DNA of 64,000 bases, taken from positions 1 to 64,000 of the forward strand of contig JAABRD010000031.1 of NCBI GenBank assembly GCA_011391085.1. The letters run 5' to 3'. Origin of the DNA: Thiotrichaceae bacterium. Lineage in GTDB: Bacteria; Pseudomonadota; Gammaproteobacteria; Beggiatoales; Beggiatoaceae. Position 1 is the stretch's first letter. Each line of letters opens with the position of its first letter. The notes under the pieces were generated by a model. The model was given only the letters and a program-made list of their open reading frames with translations. It was not told the origin of the DNA and made no database searches. The position numbers and the translations under genes were made by a program. This document shows, piece after piece, positions 32,879 to 43,304 of the stretch.

Positions 32879-34168
32879 TTTACCCTTCGTCTCCCTAGCC
32901 ACCGCCCGATACCCAATATCACTCCGATAAAACATCCCTTCCCAAGAGACCTGTTTCACCAATTCATAACACTTGGATTTAGCAATACTTGTAGTATTCC
33001 CCATCGCACATGCACATAACACTCGACCACCCGCCGTCACTGTTTGGCCATCCTTCTCCAATGTCCCCGCATGAAAAATTTTTCCCTCCAACTTTTTCGC
33101 TTCCTCCAACCCCTGAATGACAAACCCTTTTGCATAACTCTCCGGATACCCTTTGGAAGCCAGTACCACCCCCACCGCAGGCCGCGGTTCCCACTCTGCC
33201 TTCACTTGATGCAAACGCTTCTCAAGGGCCGCGATACACAACTCTGCCAAATTCGAACGCAAGCGCATCATCAATGGTTGCGTTTCCGGGTCACCTAATC
33301 GACAATTATATTCCAATACCTTCGGATTCCCGTGGGCATCAATCATCAACCCGGCATACAAAAATCCCGTATAGGGACAACCTTCCTCCGCCAAACAACG
33401 CACCGTCGGTTCCATCACTTTGGTCATAATCCGGGCATGAATATCGGGAGTGACAATCGGTGCCGGCGAATATGCCCCCATCCCACCCGTATTGGGCCCC
33501 TTATCTCCATCATCCCGCGCTTTATGGTCCTGAGAAGTCACCAAAGGCAAGATATGTTCCCCATCCACCATACCAATAAAACTGACCTCCTCCCCCCGTA
33601 GAAATTGTTCAATGACAACCCGCCGACCTGCTTCACCAAACGTATTGTCTGCCAACATCTGTTGCACGGCCCTAATCGCTTCCGCTTCCGTCTGTGCCAC
33701 GACTACACCTTTGCCAGCGGCCAAACCATCGGCTTTCACTACAATCGGCGCCCCCATTTGACGAATATACGCAATGGCTGGGTCAACCTCGGTAAAGTTT
33801 TTATAAGCAGCGGTAGGAATATGATGTCGCGCCAAAAAATCTTTCGCAAATGCCTTTGAACCTTCCAACCGGGCCGCGGCTTGTGAAGGGCCGAAACAAC
33901 GCAATCCAGCTTGTTGAAACTGGTCGGTGATGCCGGCCACTAATGGCGCCTCAGGACCAACGATAGTTAAATCAATAGCCTGTTGTTGTGCAAAAGCGAG
34001 AAGGGCAGAAATGTCTTCTGCTGGAATGGATACATTTTCCACTTTGACTTCTTTAGCCGTTCCTGCATTGCCTGGGGCAACGAAAACTTTTTGTATCTTT
34101 TCAGATTGGGCGACTCTCCAAGCCAACGCATGTTCACGTCCGCCGTTGCCGATAATTAAGACTTTCAT
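32867..34168 (-). CDS. purD: Phosphoribosylamine-glycine ligase
   Basis: Second step of de novo purine synthesis: joins glycine to phosphoribosylamine using ATP. 433 residues, normal for the family. The N-terminal MKVLIIGNGGREHALAW block, the ATP-grasp core with VVKADGLAAGKGVVVA (about residues 142-157) and GPNTGGMGAYSPAP, and the metal-binding LEYNCRLGDPETQ (about 287-299) are present. Monocistronic here (no purH beside it). The C-terminal GKTTG and TGA stop are provided by a CCGGCTGAAGCC repeat, and E. coli PurD ends a few residues earlier. Confidence 0.95.
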   Translation of the reverse strand: MKVLIIGNGGREHALAWRVAQSEKIQKVFVAPGNAGTAKEVKVENVSIPAEDISALLAFAQQQAIDLTIVGPEAPLVAGITDQFQQAGLRCFGPSQAAARLEGSKAFAKDFLARHHIPTAAYKNFTEVDPAIAYIRQMGAPIVVKADGLAAGKGVVVAQTEAEAIRAVQQMLADNTFGEAGRRVVIEQFLRGEEVSFIGMVDGEHILPLVTSQDHKARDDGDKGPNTGGMGAYSPAPIVTPDIHARIMTKVMEPTVRCLAEEGCPYTGFLYAGLMIDAHGNPKVLEYNCRLGDPETQPLMMRLRSNLAELCIAALEKRLHQVKAEWEPRPAVGVVLASKGYPESYAKGFVIQGLEEAKKLEGKIFHAGTLEKDGQTVTAGGRVLCACAMGNTTSIAKSKCYELVKQVSWEGMFYRSDIGYRAVARETKGKTTG

Positions 34169-34585
34169 GGGGAATTAAGTAATTATATTAATCTAGTGAG
34201 TGAAATAATATGCAAAAGAGGTATGAATAGCCAAAAATTCAACGATACTCAACATGCACTTTTTTAAAAATAAGTCACTGGTGTTGCGACGCGGATATTT
34301 TACACACTCTTGCATAATTGTCAACACATCACAATCCAGGAGTCCAAAGCGTAGCTTTGTCATTCAGATGTTTTTAATATTTAACACAATAAATATAATT
34401 TATATTTTAAATATTTGTAATTATTGAATAATAAAATTTTTTATCAAATTCTATTGACGCAAAAAAAAAAGCGTATTATACCAAGATGTAATTGTCCGAA
34501 AACGTTTTAAACCCGGATACCAACAGATTTTCCAAATCATTTAAGACTTAGAAAATCTCTGTAAATTAACCTTCAGAGGTGCTTC
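34169..34585. other. A+T-rich intergenic region, likely promoter of the NTPase module
   Basis: A 417-base divergent gap between purD and the dynamin-like gene. It contains half of a GGAGTCCAAAGCGTAGC repeat (34338-34361). After it comes a strongly A+T-rich tract (34370-34450) and a promoter-like TTGACG (34454-34459) with TATTAT (34474-34479), but the 14-base spacer is short. No gene is seen. Confidence 0.4.
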
Positions 34586-37327
34586 ATGTCAAACGCACTG
34601 ATCCAAAAACTGGGAAAGAAAAGCAAATCCTCACCTGCACTTATTTCTGAGGTTGCTACCAAACTTAAATCAGACCTCCTGTTGATTTTAGAAGAAGACC
34701 TTGCGCAAGGATTTTTCCTGGGCGACTTTCGAGGTGACCATGAATTTGATCAAACCGAGATAGAAGGACTGATTGCTAAGGTCAACAAAGCCTTGGGGGA
34801 AGCGATAGAGAAAAGCCAATCTCCATTACGGGTCTCGTTGATTGGACCGTTTAGTTCTGGCAAAACGGTGACCCTCAATGCCTTGTTGAACCAACCCAAT
34901 CTGTTGCCCAGTGCCCAAGAACCGACTAGCGGGAATGTGGTCGAAATCCAAATCGTGTCGCCCCATTCTAACCCAGACTCTCGCCGTTTGAAATGTCTGT
35001 TATTTTCTTTGGCCGAACTAGAAATGATGTTGCGCGACTACTATGGTTGGTTGCGTTTACAACTTCCACAAGTGAAACCCCTGCCAGAAAAAGAAGGCTT
35101 CTTAAAACAGCAACTCAGTCAATTGCGGCAAGAGATGAGGCAACATTTGGATAAAAAATGGCTGGACCACATGCGAGGGTCCCTCCAACCCGATCTCGTG
35201 AAAAGTCTTGCCCATCTCTACCGTCTGTTAATCACTGCGGAAAAATTTTTGGTTTCTTATCCACACCTCAACCTGACTGACCGTGTGGAACTGTCTCTGC
35301 CCTATCAGGTGGCGGAGGACTCTTCTAGGCAACGACTCAAAACTGTCGTGGTCCTGGGGCAAGCCACCAATATAGAGGATTCGAATCCTGAGAAACTCGA
35401 AGCAGAATTGGATAAGTTGTGGAAGCCAATGCCTACGGACCTTCAGCAACTGATGCAACACTGTCAAGCCGGCACCATTGCCAACGATGCGTTGCGTGTC
35501 CTATTCCCTCTGTATCGGCGCATTGTGCTGACGTTGCCCATGGAACTGCCAGAATGGGAAGTGACGGAAGCCATTTCGTTCCTGGATTTTCCTGGCATCG
35601 ACAGTCCCAATCAGCGGGATACCTATTTGTCTCAAAAAGAGATTCAGTTAGCCCATGTCAACATCTTGTTTTTTCTAGCGAATCGTCAAGATGATCGGGC
35701 TGCCAATAAGTTGGTTAAATTCATTACAGATGCCAAAACTCATCTTACCCAACTGCATGACCGCCTCATTCCGGTCATCAACTTTTTTGATGACTATGCC
35801 AGATTACCTGACCTCGTTGCCCATGACGCAACCGAAGAACCTCAACAAGCCCTGGCGCGGGTTCGACAATTTTTTAACCCAGGAAACACTGAAGTGGGTT
35901 TTGATAACTTCGACAAAAATTTGTTGGGTAATTTGTTTCCAGGGGATTCAAAAAGGGAATATTTTCTACTTTCCCCTGTAGCGGCCATAGACCCTCAAAT
36001 GCTGACTGGTAACGATAAGAACTACCGGGAACGTTATGAACAGCGAAAGGACCGTTGTAAACAATTGCTAAATGACCTCGGAGTGTCATTAAAGCTGTTG
36101 GCAAATACGGACGTGGAACGGCCTAAATATGGACGTCTTAAAAATGCTTTAGAAGGGTATATGGACGCTGGTGGAATTGGCGACTTACGTGAAAAGGTGG
36201 TGGAGCGCCTAAAAATTAATGGTCGCCGGTTAATTGCCGAGGATGCCCGTCCACCTTTGGAAGAAGCGATTGAGACGTTGACCACTCAACTCCTAGACAA
36301 TCTACCCGAGGAGGTAGATTTAGATGAAGAGACTGGCACTAGCGTGGACGCCCAAGAAGCCAAGCGAAAAGTGCTGGACTTGTGGAAACAAATGGTAGAA
36401 CTGACGAACAAATGGAATTCTCAACAACGAGACTTAGTGGTGCTTCAAATCAAGGATACCACCGCAGGCCCTGCCAAGAAGACCGAAGTTAAATACCTCT
36501 CCCCTCTGGAATGGTGTCAGGCGCAAGTATTGGAGACGGTGTTAGCTGACGAGTTTTGGCAAAAATGGGGCAAATGCTGTTGGCCTTATGAGGCTGCGGA
36601 CCTAAAGGAAGAAACCCCCTTGTCGGACCTGGCAACCAGGTATCACCAGATGGAACAAGAATTGGAAAATTGGACCCAAAAGGCCCTGGAAGACACTCTC
36701 AGAGACACCTTGACCAAACTGGATAACCATCCCTTGCCCTTAAAATCTGGGGAAAGCCACTCTTTTCAAGAATTACGGGAGACCCTGTTTAGTGACTATG
36801 TGGATCGGGCCGACGGTGTCACCTCTGAGGAGACCGCGGTGTTGAACGAGTTCTTTAGTTTGTCTTCCTTACAGAAGCCACTTTCGCAACGTTTGGCGAC
36901 CCTGCATAAACAATGGCAGGAACAACAAGGACAAGAACAGTTGTCGAATACCAAGGTACCCTTCAACGAGACTCTCAGTATGAAGTGGCAGCCAGAGGAA
37001 ATCATGCGTATTCAGCGGCAAATGATTCTCACATTACAACGCCGAATAGCGCGGCCTGTTGCTTTTTACATGTCGGTGTTCTTGAACACGTTCCAAGGAA
37101 TGTTAACTCAACGTTTGCAGTTTGATCCAAGCCGGACGATTTCCTCATTGGAACAGGAGTATCACAAAGAAGGACAGTTATTTGACAAACTGGCGCAAGT
37201 TCCCCCTCAAGAACATGAACTGGTGAATAAAGACCAGTTGAGTCGCCTCGAACGCCGAAAGAAAGCCGCGGGAGTGGTAGCCAATTTGAAAAATGCGTGG
37301 GGTGCCATAGAGGGATTGCTTAAATAA
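34586..37327 (+). CDS. Dynamin-like GTPase, first gene of a four-gene NTPase module (SrfC-like?)
   Basis: 913 residues, AGAGG seven bases before the ATG. P-loop GPFSSGKT at residues 87-94; a candidate G2 threonine in EPTSGNVVEI (about 112-121); the DxxG motif DFPG at 334-337 in SFLDFPGIDSPNQRDTYL; G4 altered to NFFDDY (399-404) in place of NKxD. About 215 residues, mostly helical, separate G2 from G3, far more than in ordinary GTPases. The C-terminal 500 residues look helical with a coiled coil, as in dynamin-like proteins, but no membrane segment is visible. It resembles the Virul_Fac/SrfC family in layout; I cannot confirm that without a profile search. Followed by an Hsp70-like ATPase. Confidence 0.7.
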   Translation: MSNALIQKLGKKSKSSPALISEVATKLKSDLLLILEEDLAQGFFLGDFRGDHEFDQTEIEGLIAKVNKALGEAIEKSQSPLRVSLIGPFSSGKTVTLNALLNQPNLLPSAQEPTSGNVVEIQIVSPHSNPDSRRLKCLLFSLAELEMMLRDYYGWLRLQLPQVKPLPEKEGFLKQQLSQLRQEMRQHLDKKWLDHMRGSLQPDLVKSLAHLYRLLITAEKFLVSYPHLNLTDRVELSLPYQVAEDSSRQRLKTVVVLGQATNIEDSNPEKLEAELDKLWKPMPTDLQQLMQHCQAGTIANDALRVLFPLYRRIVLTLPMELPEWEVTEAISFLDFPGIDSPNQRDTYLSQKEIQLAHVNILFFLANRQDDRAANKLVKFITDAKTHLTQLHDRLIPVINFFDDYARLPDLVAHDATEEPQQALARVRQFFNPGNTEVGFDNFDKNLLGNLFPGDSKREYFLLSPVAAIDPQMLTGNDKNYRERYEQRKDRCKQLLNDLGVSLKLLANTDVERPKYGRLKNALEGYMDAGGIGDLREKVVERLKINGRRLIAEDARPPLEEAIETLTTQLLDNLPEEVDLDEETGTSVDAQEAKRKVLDLWKQMVELTNKWNSQQRDLVVLQIKDTTAGPAKKTEVKYLSPLEWCQAQVLETVLADEFWQKWGKCCWPYEAADLKEETPLSDLATRYHQMEQELENWTQKALEDTLRDTLTKLDNHPLPLKSGESHSFQELRETLFSDYVDRADGVTSEETAVLNEFFSLSSLQKPLSQRLATLHKQWQEQQGQEQLSNTKVPFNETLSMKWQPEEIMRIQRQMILTLQRRIARPVAFYMSVFLNTFQGMLTQRLQFDPSRTISSLEQEYHKEGQLFDKLAQVPPQEHELVNKDQLSRLERRKKAAGVVANLKNAWGAIEGLLK

Positions 37328-37353
37328 ACTCATCTGGTCTGTCATCTGTCATC

Positions 37354-37482
37354 TGTAGGGTGGATTAAGCGAAGTAATCTGTAGGGTGGATTAAGCGAAG
37401 CGTATCCACCAGAAAAGTCTACTCCACCAGAAAAGTCTACATGCTACCATTTGGTGGATACGCTTCGCTTAATCCACCCTAC
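37354..37482. repeat. GTAGGGTGGATTAAGCGAAG inverted repeat, copy 2
   Basis: Perfect 30-base arms at 37381-37410 and 37453-37482, with a truncated extra copy at 37355-37374 and the duplicated CCACCAGAAAAGTCTAC in the loop. It sits inside the four-gene module between the GTPase and Hsp70-like genes. Confidence 0.85.
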
Positions 37483-37555
37483 ATTGGACCACAAATATTA
37501 AATTCGTTTGACATAGGCACTTGCCAGAACCAAAACCGTTCATATCACAACAACT

Positions 37556-40500
37556 ATGGAAACACCATCGCCTAGAGAATGCCTATTAACTTTAGTGGTC
37601 ACACCACCGAAAGATGCCCGTTTTCACTTAAGCATCACCAATCAGGGAAAATCCAAAATTGTCATCTCCGCTTCGGAAGCCAAAGTAAAGGTCTCTGGAC
37701 TGGATCAAAATACCAGTCCAGATTCAGAACTTTGTCGGTGTATCCGCGACGAAATTGAAAAGCAACTGAGAAGTTTCTTGGATAAACATAGCAGTAAAAT
37801 TGGCTATCTTCGTGTTCAAAAAAAAGGAATGCCCGTTGCCCCTAAAGGTCGAGAAACTATCGCCATCCCTATCGACCTAAGTCGCTTCTTACATTCTCCT
37901 TACTTTAAAATTCCAAATCGCTTTGGAGTCACCATCACGATTCAAGAAGCCACTAAAGAATTTACTCTGGAGTTGCCTCCACCGAAAAACGACCCTAAAC
38001 CTAAACCACTTTTTCACGAGGATTTAAACATGATACTTTACGACGGTCCCAAACCTTGTTATATTGATCTCACCACTCACAATACCTTGAAACTACGTTT
38101 TAAGGATAGCGAAGCAGACTGGGTAAACCTGGCTAGTCAACCCCCGTCTCTCAAAGCCAAGGTGGAAGTCGAACTGGTTGACAATGGTCAGTTGGAAGCC
38201 AGTGTCAAAGAATCCGTCAAAACAGCTTTTAATACCGAGAAGATCACGGTAATCAAACAGCAGGGCGGTTGCGTAATTCAGTTCCAACCACAGAGACTCA
38301 ACGAAGCACTGTTAACCAAAGACGTGGAGATAAACCTCAAAGTGCGGTTTATCCATCAGGAACAGCCCAACAAGTCACTGACTGGCGAGGTCCCTGTCAT
38401 CTTGCAACGCCCGGCTTTTATTGGCCATGCCGCGTTAGACTTTGGCACCACCAATTCCGCCGTGGTTTATCACAACCGTCAAGGTGAAATGGCTAATTTT
38501 CCAAAACGCGCCTTTTCGCCTCCCCAATTACGTGCTTTACAAACTACTTTGGAATGGTTAATAACTACTCTCAAAAGTGACTCACTCAAGCAACCCAAAC
38601 AGCGTCCCCTCGAAGACCGTATGTTGGAATTGGCGCAACCACTCTGGGCCGCTGAAGGTCTCCGAGAAGTGAACACGTTAGATGACATTCGTGGGTCTCT
38701 GCGTGATGAACGTCGCGTCGCAAAAGCGAATCAGTTGCGGGTAAAACTGCTAGTCGCCTGGGGGAACCTCGCCTATTCCCAGTTTCGGCGCGACCATCCA
38801 GAATTGGCCAAGGTACTGGCCAAATACTATGATCAGTGTCTTAACCAAATCATTGACATCGACATTCAGGAAGATGCGAAAATGTTCTTACCAGCCCTCG
38901 AACCCGGCAAATCCGGCAAAGGTAAAGATGGTCGGATTTCTTCCACGGTCTTGATGGAAGAATTGCGGACCCAGCCGGAAAAGGAGAAACATCCCTATCC
39001 CCCCATAGATGCCTTTAAATCGGTCGTTCAGATGGGGACTCTCATAGAAGAATCCATGAAAGACACGGCCGTGGGGAAACTCTCCATAGAAAACTTGCCT
39101 CATCGCAACTGGCGGGAACTTCACAACCTCTACGTGACGGGTGGCAAACGTTGGTTGGGACAATCCAAAGAGTGGGCCTATTTCATTGGCAAACAACCAC
39201 CGCAGAAGGTGTTTGAAGACAATTACGATGCGATTTGCACCGCCACCATCAAACACTTGTTGGCACAGACAGAGAAACATATTGGGGCCAGTTCCCATTT
39301 GCAAGAATTGGTCGTCACTTACCCGGCCAACTTTTCACAATCGCGTCGGCAACGCTTGAAAGAGATGGTTGCGTCCTTGGGGATTCAGAAAAAGGTGGAT
39401 ATGGGATTTGATGAAGCCACCGCGGGCGCGTTGTATTATGTGTGGCGAGAGTTGTTCACCGACCTGTTTGCCGGGATCGATGGTTTTCTCGCCCGTAGCC
39501 ATCTTCGTCAAGAAGGGGACCGTACCATTTACTACCAAAACCTCCTGCTTTACGATATGGGGGGAGGCACCACTGATATTGCTTTATTGGAAATTGGCGT
39601 GGAAGAATTGAGAAACCTTCCCAAGTGTCCGCCGGCGGCCAAACGTGGACGTTATTTTGTGATACGGCCGAAACTCCTGGGTCTCACGGGCAACGATAAT
39701 TTTGCCGGCGATAACGTGACCTTAGCGGTATTTCGCATTCTGAAATGCAAATTGGCCATACGGGTGGCGGACCTGTTACTTCAACGTTTCTATGAGGAAA
39801 AGAAGGATGACAAGGGTTTTCAGGTTTCCATGGAGATTAAGGAAGAACTGAAAAAATACCACGAGTGGAAAGAGAAACAGACCCAAGAACCGGCAGAGAA
39901 TGATGACACTCTGTCTCCTTTGGAACTTTGGCTGAGACAGGCCGGTGCCGGTCGTAGCTACCACCATGACGAATTCCGCTGGCGCCGGCTGATTGATTTG
40001 TTGGTTCCCACCGATTTTCACAACGACCCCAAACGACAATCGGCCTTCTTTGAGTTGTGGAAGGAAGCCCAAGACATCAAAGAACATTTAAGCCGTTTGC
40101 CTAAAAAAGACCAAATGCGGAGACGGCTGGCCAACGACGACCGCCTCTTACCGGCCTTAAAATTGTCGGGTCTCAACTTCTCTGTAGAAGACCAAAACAC
40201 GCTGGTTCGCGGACTGGAGGTGTTGGAAAGCGAGATGGAGAGGGTGGTGGAACAAGACATTGAAAACACGTTTATCCAAGCCCGCGAGTTGTGTGTGGGA
40301 CAACGAGATAAACTCGAAAAGGTAGGCGACCAAGAGAAACTCTCTTCAGAATTGTTTGTCAAACACTACATAGACCGGGTCATTTTGGCCGGCAGTAGTT
40401 CACAACTGCGTCTGGTACGGGAAGTCAAGCCAAAAGAAATTTTGGGCCAGGAATTTGTCCCATCGATGGGAGAATCGGGCCGATCAAAATTGCCGGCGCC

Positions 40501-41557
40501 CTTTAAGTATGACGATTATAACTTGGTGTTTGAACCCAATGAAGCCAAATTAGCGGTGGTGCGGGGGGCTTGTTTGGCCTATCAGTTTGGCGAACATGGT
40601 AAGGTGGCGCCTGATGATCCTGAGATTCACAAACTCCTGAGAGATGAAGATAACACGCTACTGGATTTTAAAATAGACAACCTCCGCAATCATGTGCCGT
40701 TCACCTTGGTTTATCCGAGGGATCCCAGCGTCGGAAAACTCTTTGAAGCAGGGGAACCCCTACCGTTTGAACGCCAGGGAAAAAAGGTAGCCCGTAACTT
40801 TGTGCCCAGAGTGGGAACGCTTACTTGTTATCGCGTGGAAAACCTCAGTCAAAAAGATGGTCCCTTTTACGATGAATTTGACATCGAGGCTAAAATTAAC
40901 CAGCTTGCCCAGGACCGCTTTAATTGGGATAAGTCCACGGACCCGGAGAAGATTGAGGCGTTTGCCAAAGCCTGTCGCTATTACGTGGAGTTTGATGTGG
41001 AACGTAACTTACAGTGTTGGGTGTACACGAATCCGGACGGTAACTCGGATGACCGAGTGATTAACCAAACCGCCTCCCTCCTGTTAGGCAAACACAAAGC
41101 GGCGGAAGTTGTAGAAGTGTTATGTGAACAAACGGGGGAAGAGTGGGTTTGGAAATCGGACCTCCCAGAACGCTTGACTTGTGACTTGAATGACCTGAGT
41201 GGAAAAGGCGGGAAGGTAGAGTTTGAGAACTTTTCGCCGACAACTGCGAAATTGACAGGAAAAGTCGTGGGAATGCGAAAAACGTTCTCATTTCGGGCGC
41301 CTGCGCCTACCGCCTCCCAGGCAACGCAATTATTACTGTGGGAAGTGTCACTGCCTCCCGATTACAAGGTCAAAAGTCGCGAGATTGCCGAGTTGAGATT
41401 TACTTTGGAACGGTTGCCAATAGACCACAAAGTGGTTTTGAAATACTCGTTGTATGACCCCGATTTTGAGAGTGAGAAGGACAATCATGAAGTTCCACCG
41501 CGTCCTACGGAACCTAGGGGAACCGAACGGGTTAATCCGTTTAGTGGGAGGGAATGA
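37556..41557 (+). CDS. Giant Hsp70/actin-fold ATPase (SrfB-like)
   Basis: 1333 residues. The first 285 residues are beta-rich with a Pro/Lys stretch and have no recognised domain. An actin/Hsp70-type ATPase fold follows. Phosphate-1 motif is ALDFGTTNSAV (about 293-303). The connecting block TYPANFSQSRRQRLK (about 588-602) precedes DEATAGALYYVW (about 619-630). Phosphate-2 is LLYDMGGGTTDIALLEIG (about 664-681) and the adenosine motif is VILAGSSSQLRLVREV (about 942-957). Large insertions separate these. The last 250 residues are another beta-rich part. Layout recalls 'virulence factor SrfB' proteins (about 1000 residues). Likely an ATP-dependent scaffold or chaperone working with the adjacent GTPase. 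No signal peptide or membrane helix. Confidence 0.7.
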   Translation: METPSPRECLLTLVVTPPKDARFHLSITNQGKSKIVISASEAKVKVSGLDQNTSPDSELCRCIRDEIEKQLRSFLDKHSSKIGYLRVQKKGMPVAPKGRETIAIPIDLSRFLHSPYFKIPNRFGVTITIQEATKEFTLELPPPKNDPKPKPLFHEDLNMILYDGPKPCYIDLTTHNTLKLRFKDSEADWVNLASQPPSLKAKVEVELVDNGQLEASVKESVKTAFNTEKITVIKQQGGCVIQFQPQRLNEALLTKDVEINLKVRFIHQEQPNKSLTGEVPVILQRPAFIGHAALDFGTTNSAVVYHNRQGEMANFPKRAFSPPQLRALQTTLEWLITTLKSDSLKQPKQRPLEDRMLELAQPLWAAEGLREVNTLDDIRGSLRDERRVAKANQLRVKLLVAWGNLAYSQFRRDHPELAKVLAKYYDQCLNQIIDIDIQEDAKMFLPALEPGKSGKGKDGRISSTVLMEELRTQPEKEKHPYPPIDAFKSVVQMGTLIEESMKDTAVGKLSIENLPHRNWRELHNLYVTGGKRWLGQSKEWAYFIGKQPPQKVFEDNYDAICTATIKHLLAQTEKHIGASSHLQELVVTYPANFSQSRRQRLKEMVASLGIQKKVDMGFDEATAGALYYVWRELFTDLFAGIDGFLARSHLRQEGDRTIYYQNLLLYDMGGGTTDIALLEIGVEELRNLPKCPPAAKRGRYFVIRPKLLGLTGNDNFAGDNVTLAVFRILKCKLAIRVADLLLQRFYEEKKDDKGFQVSMEIKEELKKYHEWKEKQTQEPAENDDTLSPLELWLRQAGAGRSYHHDEFRWRRLIDLLVPTDFHNDPKRQSAFFELWKEAQDIKEHLSRLPKKDQMRRRLANDDRLLPALKLSGLNFSVEDQNTLVRGLEVLESEMERVVEQDIENTFIQARELCVGQRDKLEKVGDQEKLSSELFVKHYIDRVILAGSSSQLRLVREVKPKEILGQEFVPSMGESGRSKLPAPFKYDDYNLVFEPNEAKLAVVRGACLAYQFGEHGKVAPDDPEIHKLLRDEDNTLLDFKIDNLRNHVPFTLVYPRDPSVGKLFEAGEPLPFERQGKKVARNFVPRVGTLTCYRVENLSQKDGPFYDEFDIEAKINQLAQDRFNWDKSTDPEKIEAFAKACRYYVEFDVERNLQCWVYTNPDGNSDDRVINQTASLLLGKHKAAEVVEVLCEQTGEEWVWKSDLPERLTCDLNDLSGKGGKVEFENFSPTTAKLTGKVVGMRKTFSFRAPAPTASQATQLLLWEVSLPPDYKVKSREIAELRFTLERLPIDHKVVLKYSLYDPDFESEKDNHEVPPRPTEPRGTERVNPFSGRE

Positions 41558-41570
41558 ACTGTGGATGATA

Positions 41571-41667
41571 CCCTCACCCCCGGCCCCTCTCCCAGAGGGA
41601 GAGGGGGGAAAACCACGAGTGCCGCCTTTCTCCCCTCTCCCTCTGGGAGAGGGGCCGGGGGTGAGGG
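41571..41667. repeat. CCCTCACCCCCGGCCCCTCT hairpin element, copy 3
   Basis: An inverted repeat CCCTCACCCCCGGCCCCTCT...AGAGGGGCCGGGGGTGAGGG, without the outer GATGCAATCTGGGTGAT arms of the copies at 20180 and 22428. A half copy of the GGAGTCCAAAGC family follows at 41680-41702. It occupies the gap between the second and third genes of the NTPase module. Confidence 0.85.
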
Positions 41668-41743
41668 CAACTCTCAGATTAAGCTGCGCTTTGGACTCCT
41701 GGTCTCAGGTTTTTTTACAAACTAAACTGATTGGTACCACATT

Positions 41744-43291
41744 ATGTCTAATCAACTTTTGGAATTTCAAGAAATTTTAACCAACTGGATGGCATCCATT
41801 TTACCACAACTGTCAGCCGACCCCATAGCGGTTTCGAAAATCAAAAGTGGTGCAAAACTGCTGATAGAGGGTATTTCGGTGGCTATGCCCCATTTCTGTG
41901 AGGAACCGGACAACTTCAAGAAATGTTGTCAGGACCAGTTACGATTGGTAAAACTGGCGGAACAATGGGAAGGTGAAGGTCCTAACCCCTTCCTGGGACA
42001 AATCAAACAACGGTTACTAACGTCTTTGACGAAAGCGGCAAGTTTAGAGGCACCGATACCCTCACCTCCTCTTTCCGCCACGGCCCCAGACGAGGTAGCC
42101 AATTGCACATCTCCAGTGATGCCTAAACCTGTGATAGAAAATCAGGGTGCTGTGACATTACCAGAACCCGTGATTGCCAAAGAGAGTGAGTCTAAACAGT
42201 CGGTGGAAAATGATTCTTCCTCACCACTTCCATTGGTCCCGGTCTCGTCCCCCAAAATCAAGACCGCCACAGCCGATAAGAAGACCAAAGATAAATCCAA
42301 AAAATCCGAACCGGTTTGGAGTCGTTCCCAACGGTCAGAGGAGGAATATCGGAACTATTGCTGGGAATTGGCAACCTATTCGGATTCCTACTCCAAAAAA
42401 CTCAAGGACAAAATCAAGAATTGGGACCAAGCCCCGTCGGTTCTTCCACGTCCAGGGGATGTGGTCATCCACGGCACCCTCTTCAACGGAGGTGAAGGGT
42501 TTCCACCGGTTTGGATAGGTCCCAGCAAGGGAATTGCCGGTTTTGCTGAATTTATGACCAAAGTTCTTCCGCAATTTAGTAGCGATGGACATATTTGGTT
42601 ATCTTTTGCGGAATTATCGGATGATTATACCGCTTACTACTTTGAACCAAAGGTTGCCAACGAATTTGCGATGACCATCCCGCCAAGGTATATGAATCAT
42701 GAAGGCACTTTGGCTTTCTGGTGCCGTTGTCTGGACCTGTTAGGATGGGCTTGGTTGGCCCCCGATGCCGATTTTTTTGCCTATCCACAACACGAAACGT
42801 TAAGCCAAAATCGAGAGGCTATTTGTAACACTTTGTGGGAACTACATGCCAGATTCCAGTTTGAGTTGACCAAACCGGCGGTGCTTGAAAGCTATTATCT
42901 TGCCAAGGAACTCCACAAAGTTTATTCAACCTTTTATCGATTCCTGTTTCCTGAAGATTTACAAATCAGTCAATCACAGGTTGACCAACCCTTTTCCCGC
43001 CTCCAACAAGTTGCCAGCGAGGAAGTTAAAGTTTGGCAACAACTTTTGCAAATTGAGGAATTGCAACCCGCTGGTGTGTTAATCGACCCGGTCTCTTATC
43101 GCGATATAAAAGATCAGACCGACAACTCATCACGGATTGCCAGTGACAGCCCCTTTTTACAGGGAGTGGGACGGTCAATTGAGAAAAGTCAGGTGTTATA
43201 CTGGTTACAACCGGTTTGGAAATTAAACGGGTTTCCTTCTGATTCCAGGTTCACTAGGGATTTAAAAGGTAGCGTACTCTATTGCAACTGA
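41744..43291 (+). CDS. Uncharacterised third protein of the NTPase module
   Basis: 515 residues; not a family I recognise. Residues 1-105 are helical (MSNQLLEFQEILTNWMASIL). Residues about 105-200 form a Ser/Pro/Lys-rich linker (KTATADKKTKDKSKKSEP). Residues about 200-515 are a globular, Trp/Tyr-rich domain with RPGDVVIHGTLFNGGEGFPP, FCRCLDLLGWAWLAPDADF and a C terminus RDLKGSVLYCN. No P-loop, signal peptide or membrane helix is visible. It is separated by 13 bases from the next gene, so it surely shares that gene's transcript, and it follows the Hsp70-like gene by 186 bases containing a hairpin. Possibly an adaptor between the ATPase and the membrane protein; inference only. Confidence 0.6.
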   Translation: MSNQLLEFQEILTNWMASILPQLSADPIAVSKIKSGAKLLIEGISVAMPHFCEEPDNFKKCCQDQLRLVKLAEQWEGEGPNPFLGQIKQRLLTSLTKAASLEAPIPSPPLSATAPDEVANCTSPVMPKPVIENQGAVTLPEPVIAKESESKQSVENDSSSPLPLVPVSSPKIKTATADKKTKDKSKKSEPVWSRSQRSEEEYRNYCWELATYSDSYSKKLKDKIKNWDQAPSVLPRPGDVVIHGTLFNGGEGFPPVWIGPSKGIAGFAEFMTKVLPQFSSDGHIWLSFAELSDDYTAYYFEPKVANEFAMTIPPRYMNHEGTLAFWCRCLDLLGWAWLAPDADFFAYPQHETLSQNREAICNTLWELHARFQFELTKPAVLESYYLAKELHKVYSTFYRFLFPEDLQISQSQVDQPFSRLQQVASEEVKVWQQLLQIEELQPAGVLIDPVSYRDIKDQTDNSSRIASDSPFLQGVGRSIEKSQVLYWLQPVWKLNGFPSDSRFTRDLKGSVLYCN

Positions 43292-43304
43292 GGATTAAGT
43301 AACT

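Noticed and set aside
35375-35400. tRNA-like TTCGAATCC T-arm text
   Set aside because: It lies inside the dynamin-like coding region and no acceptor or anticodon stem can be built around it.
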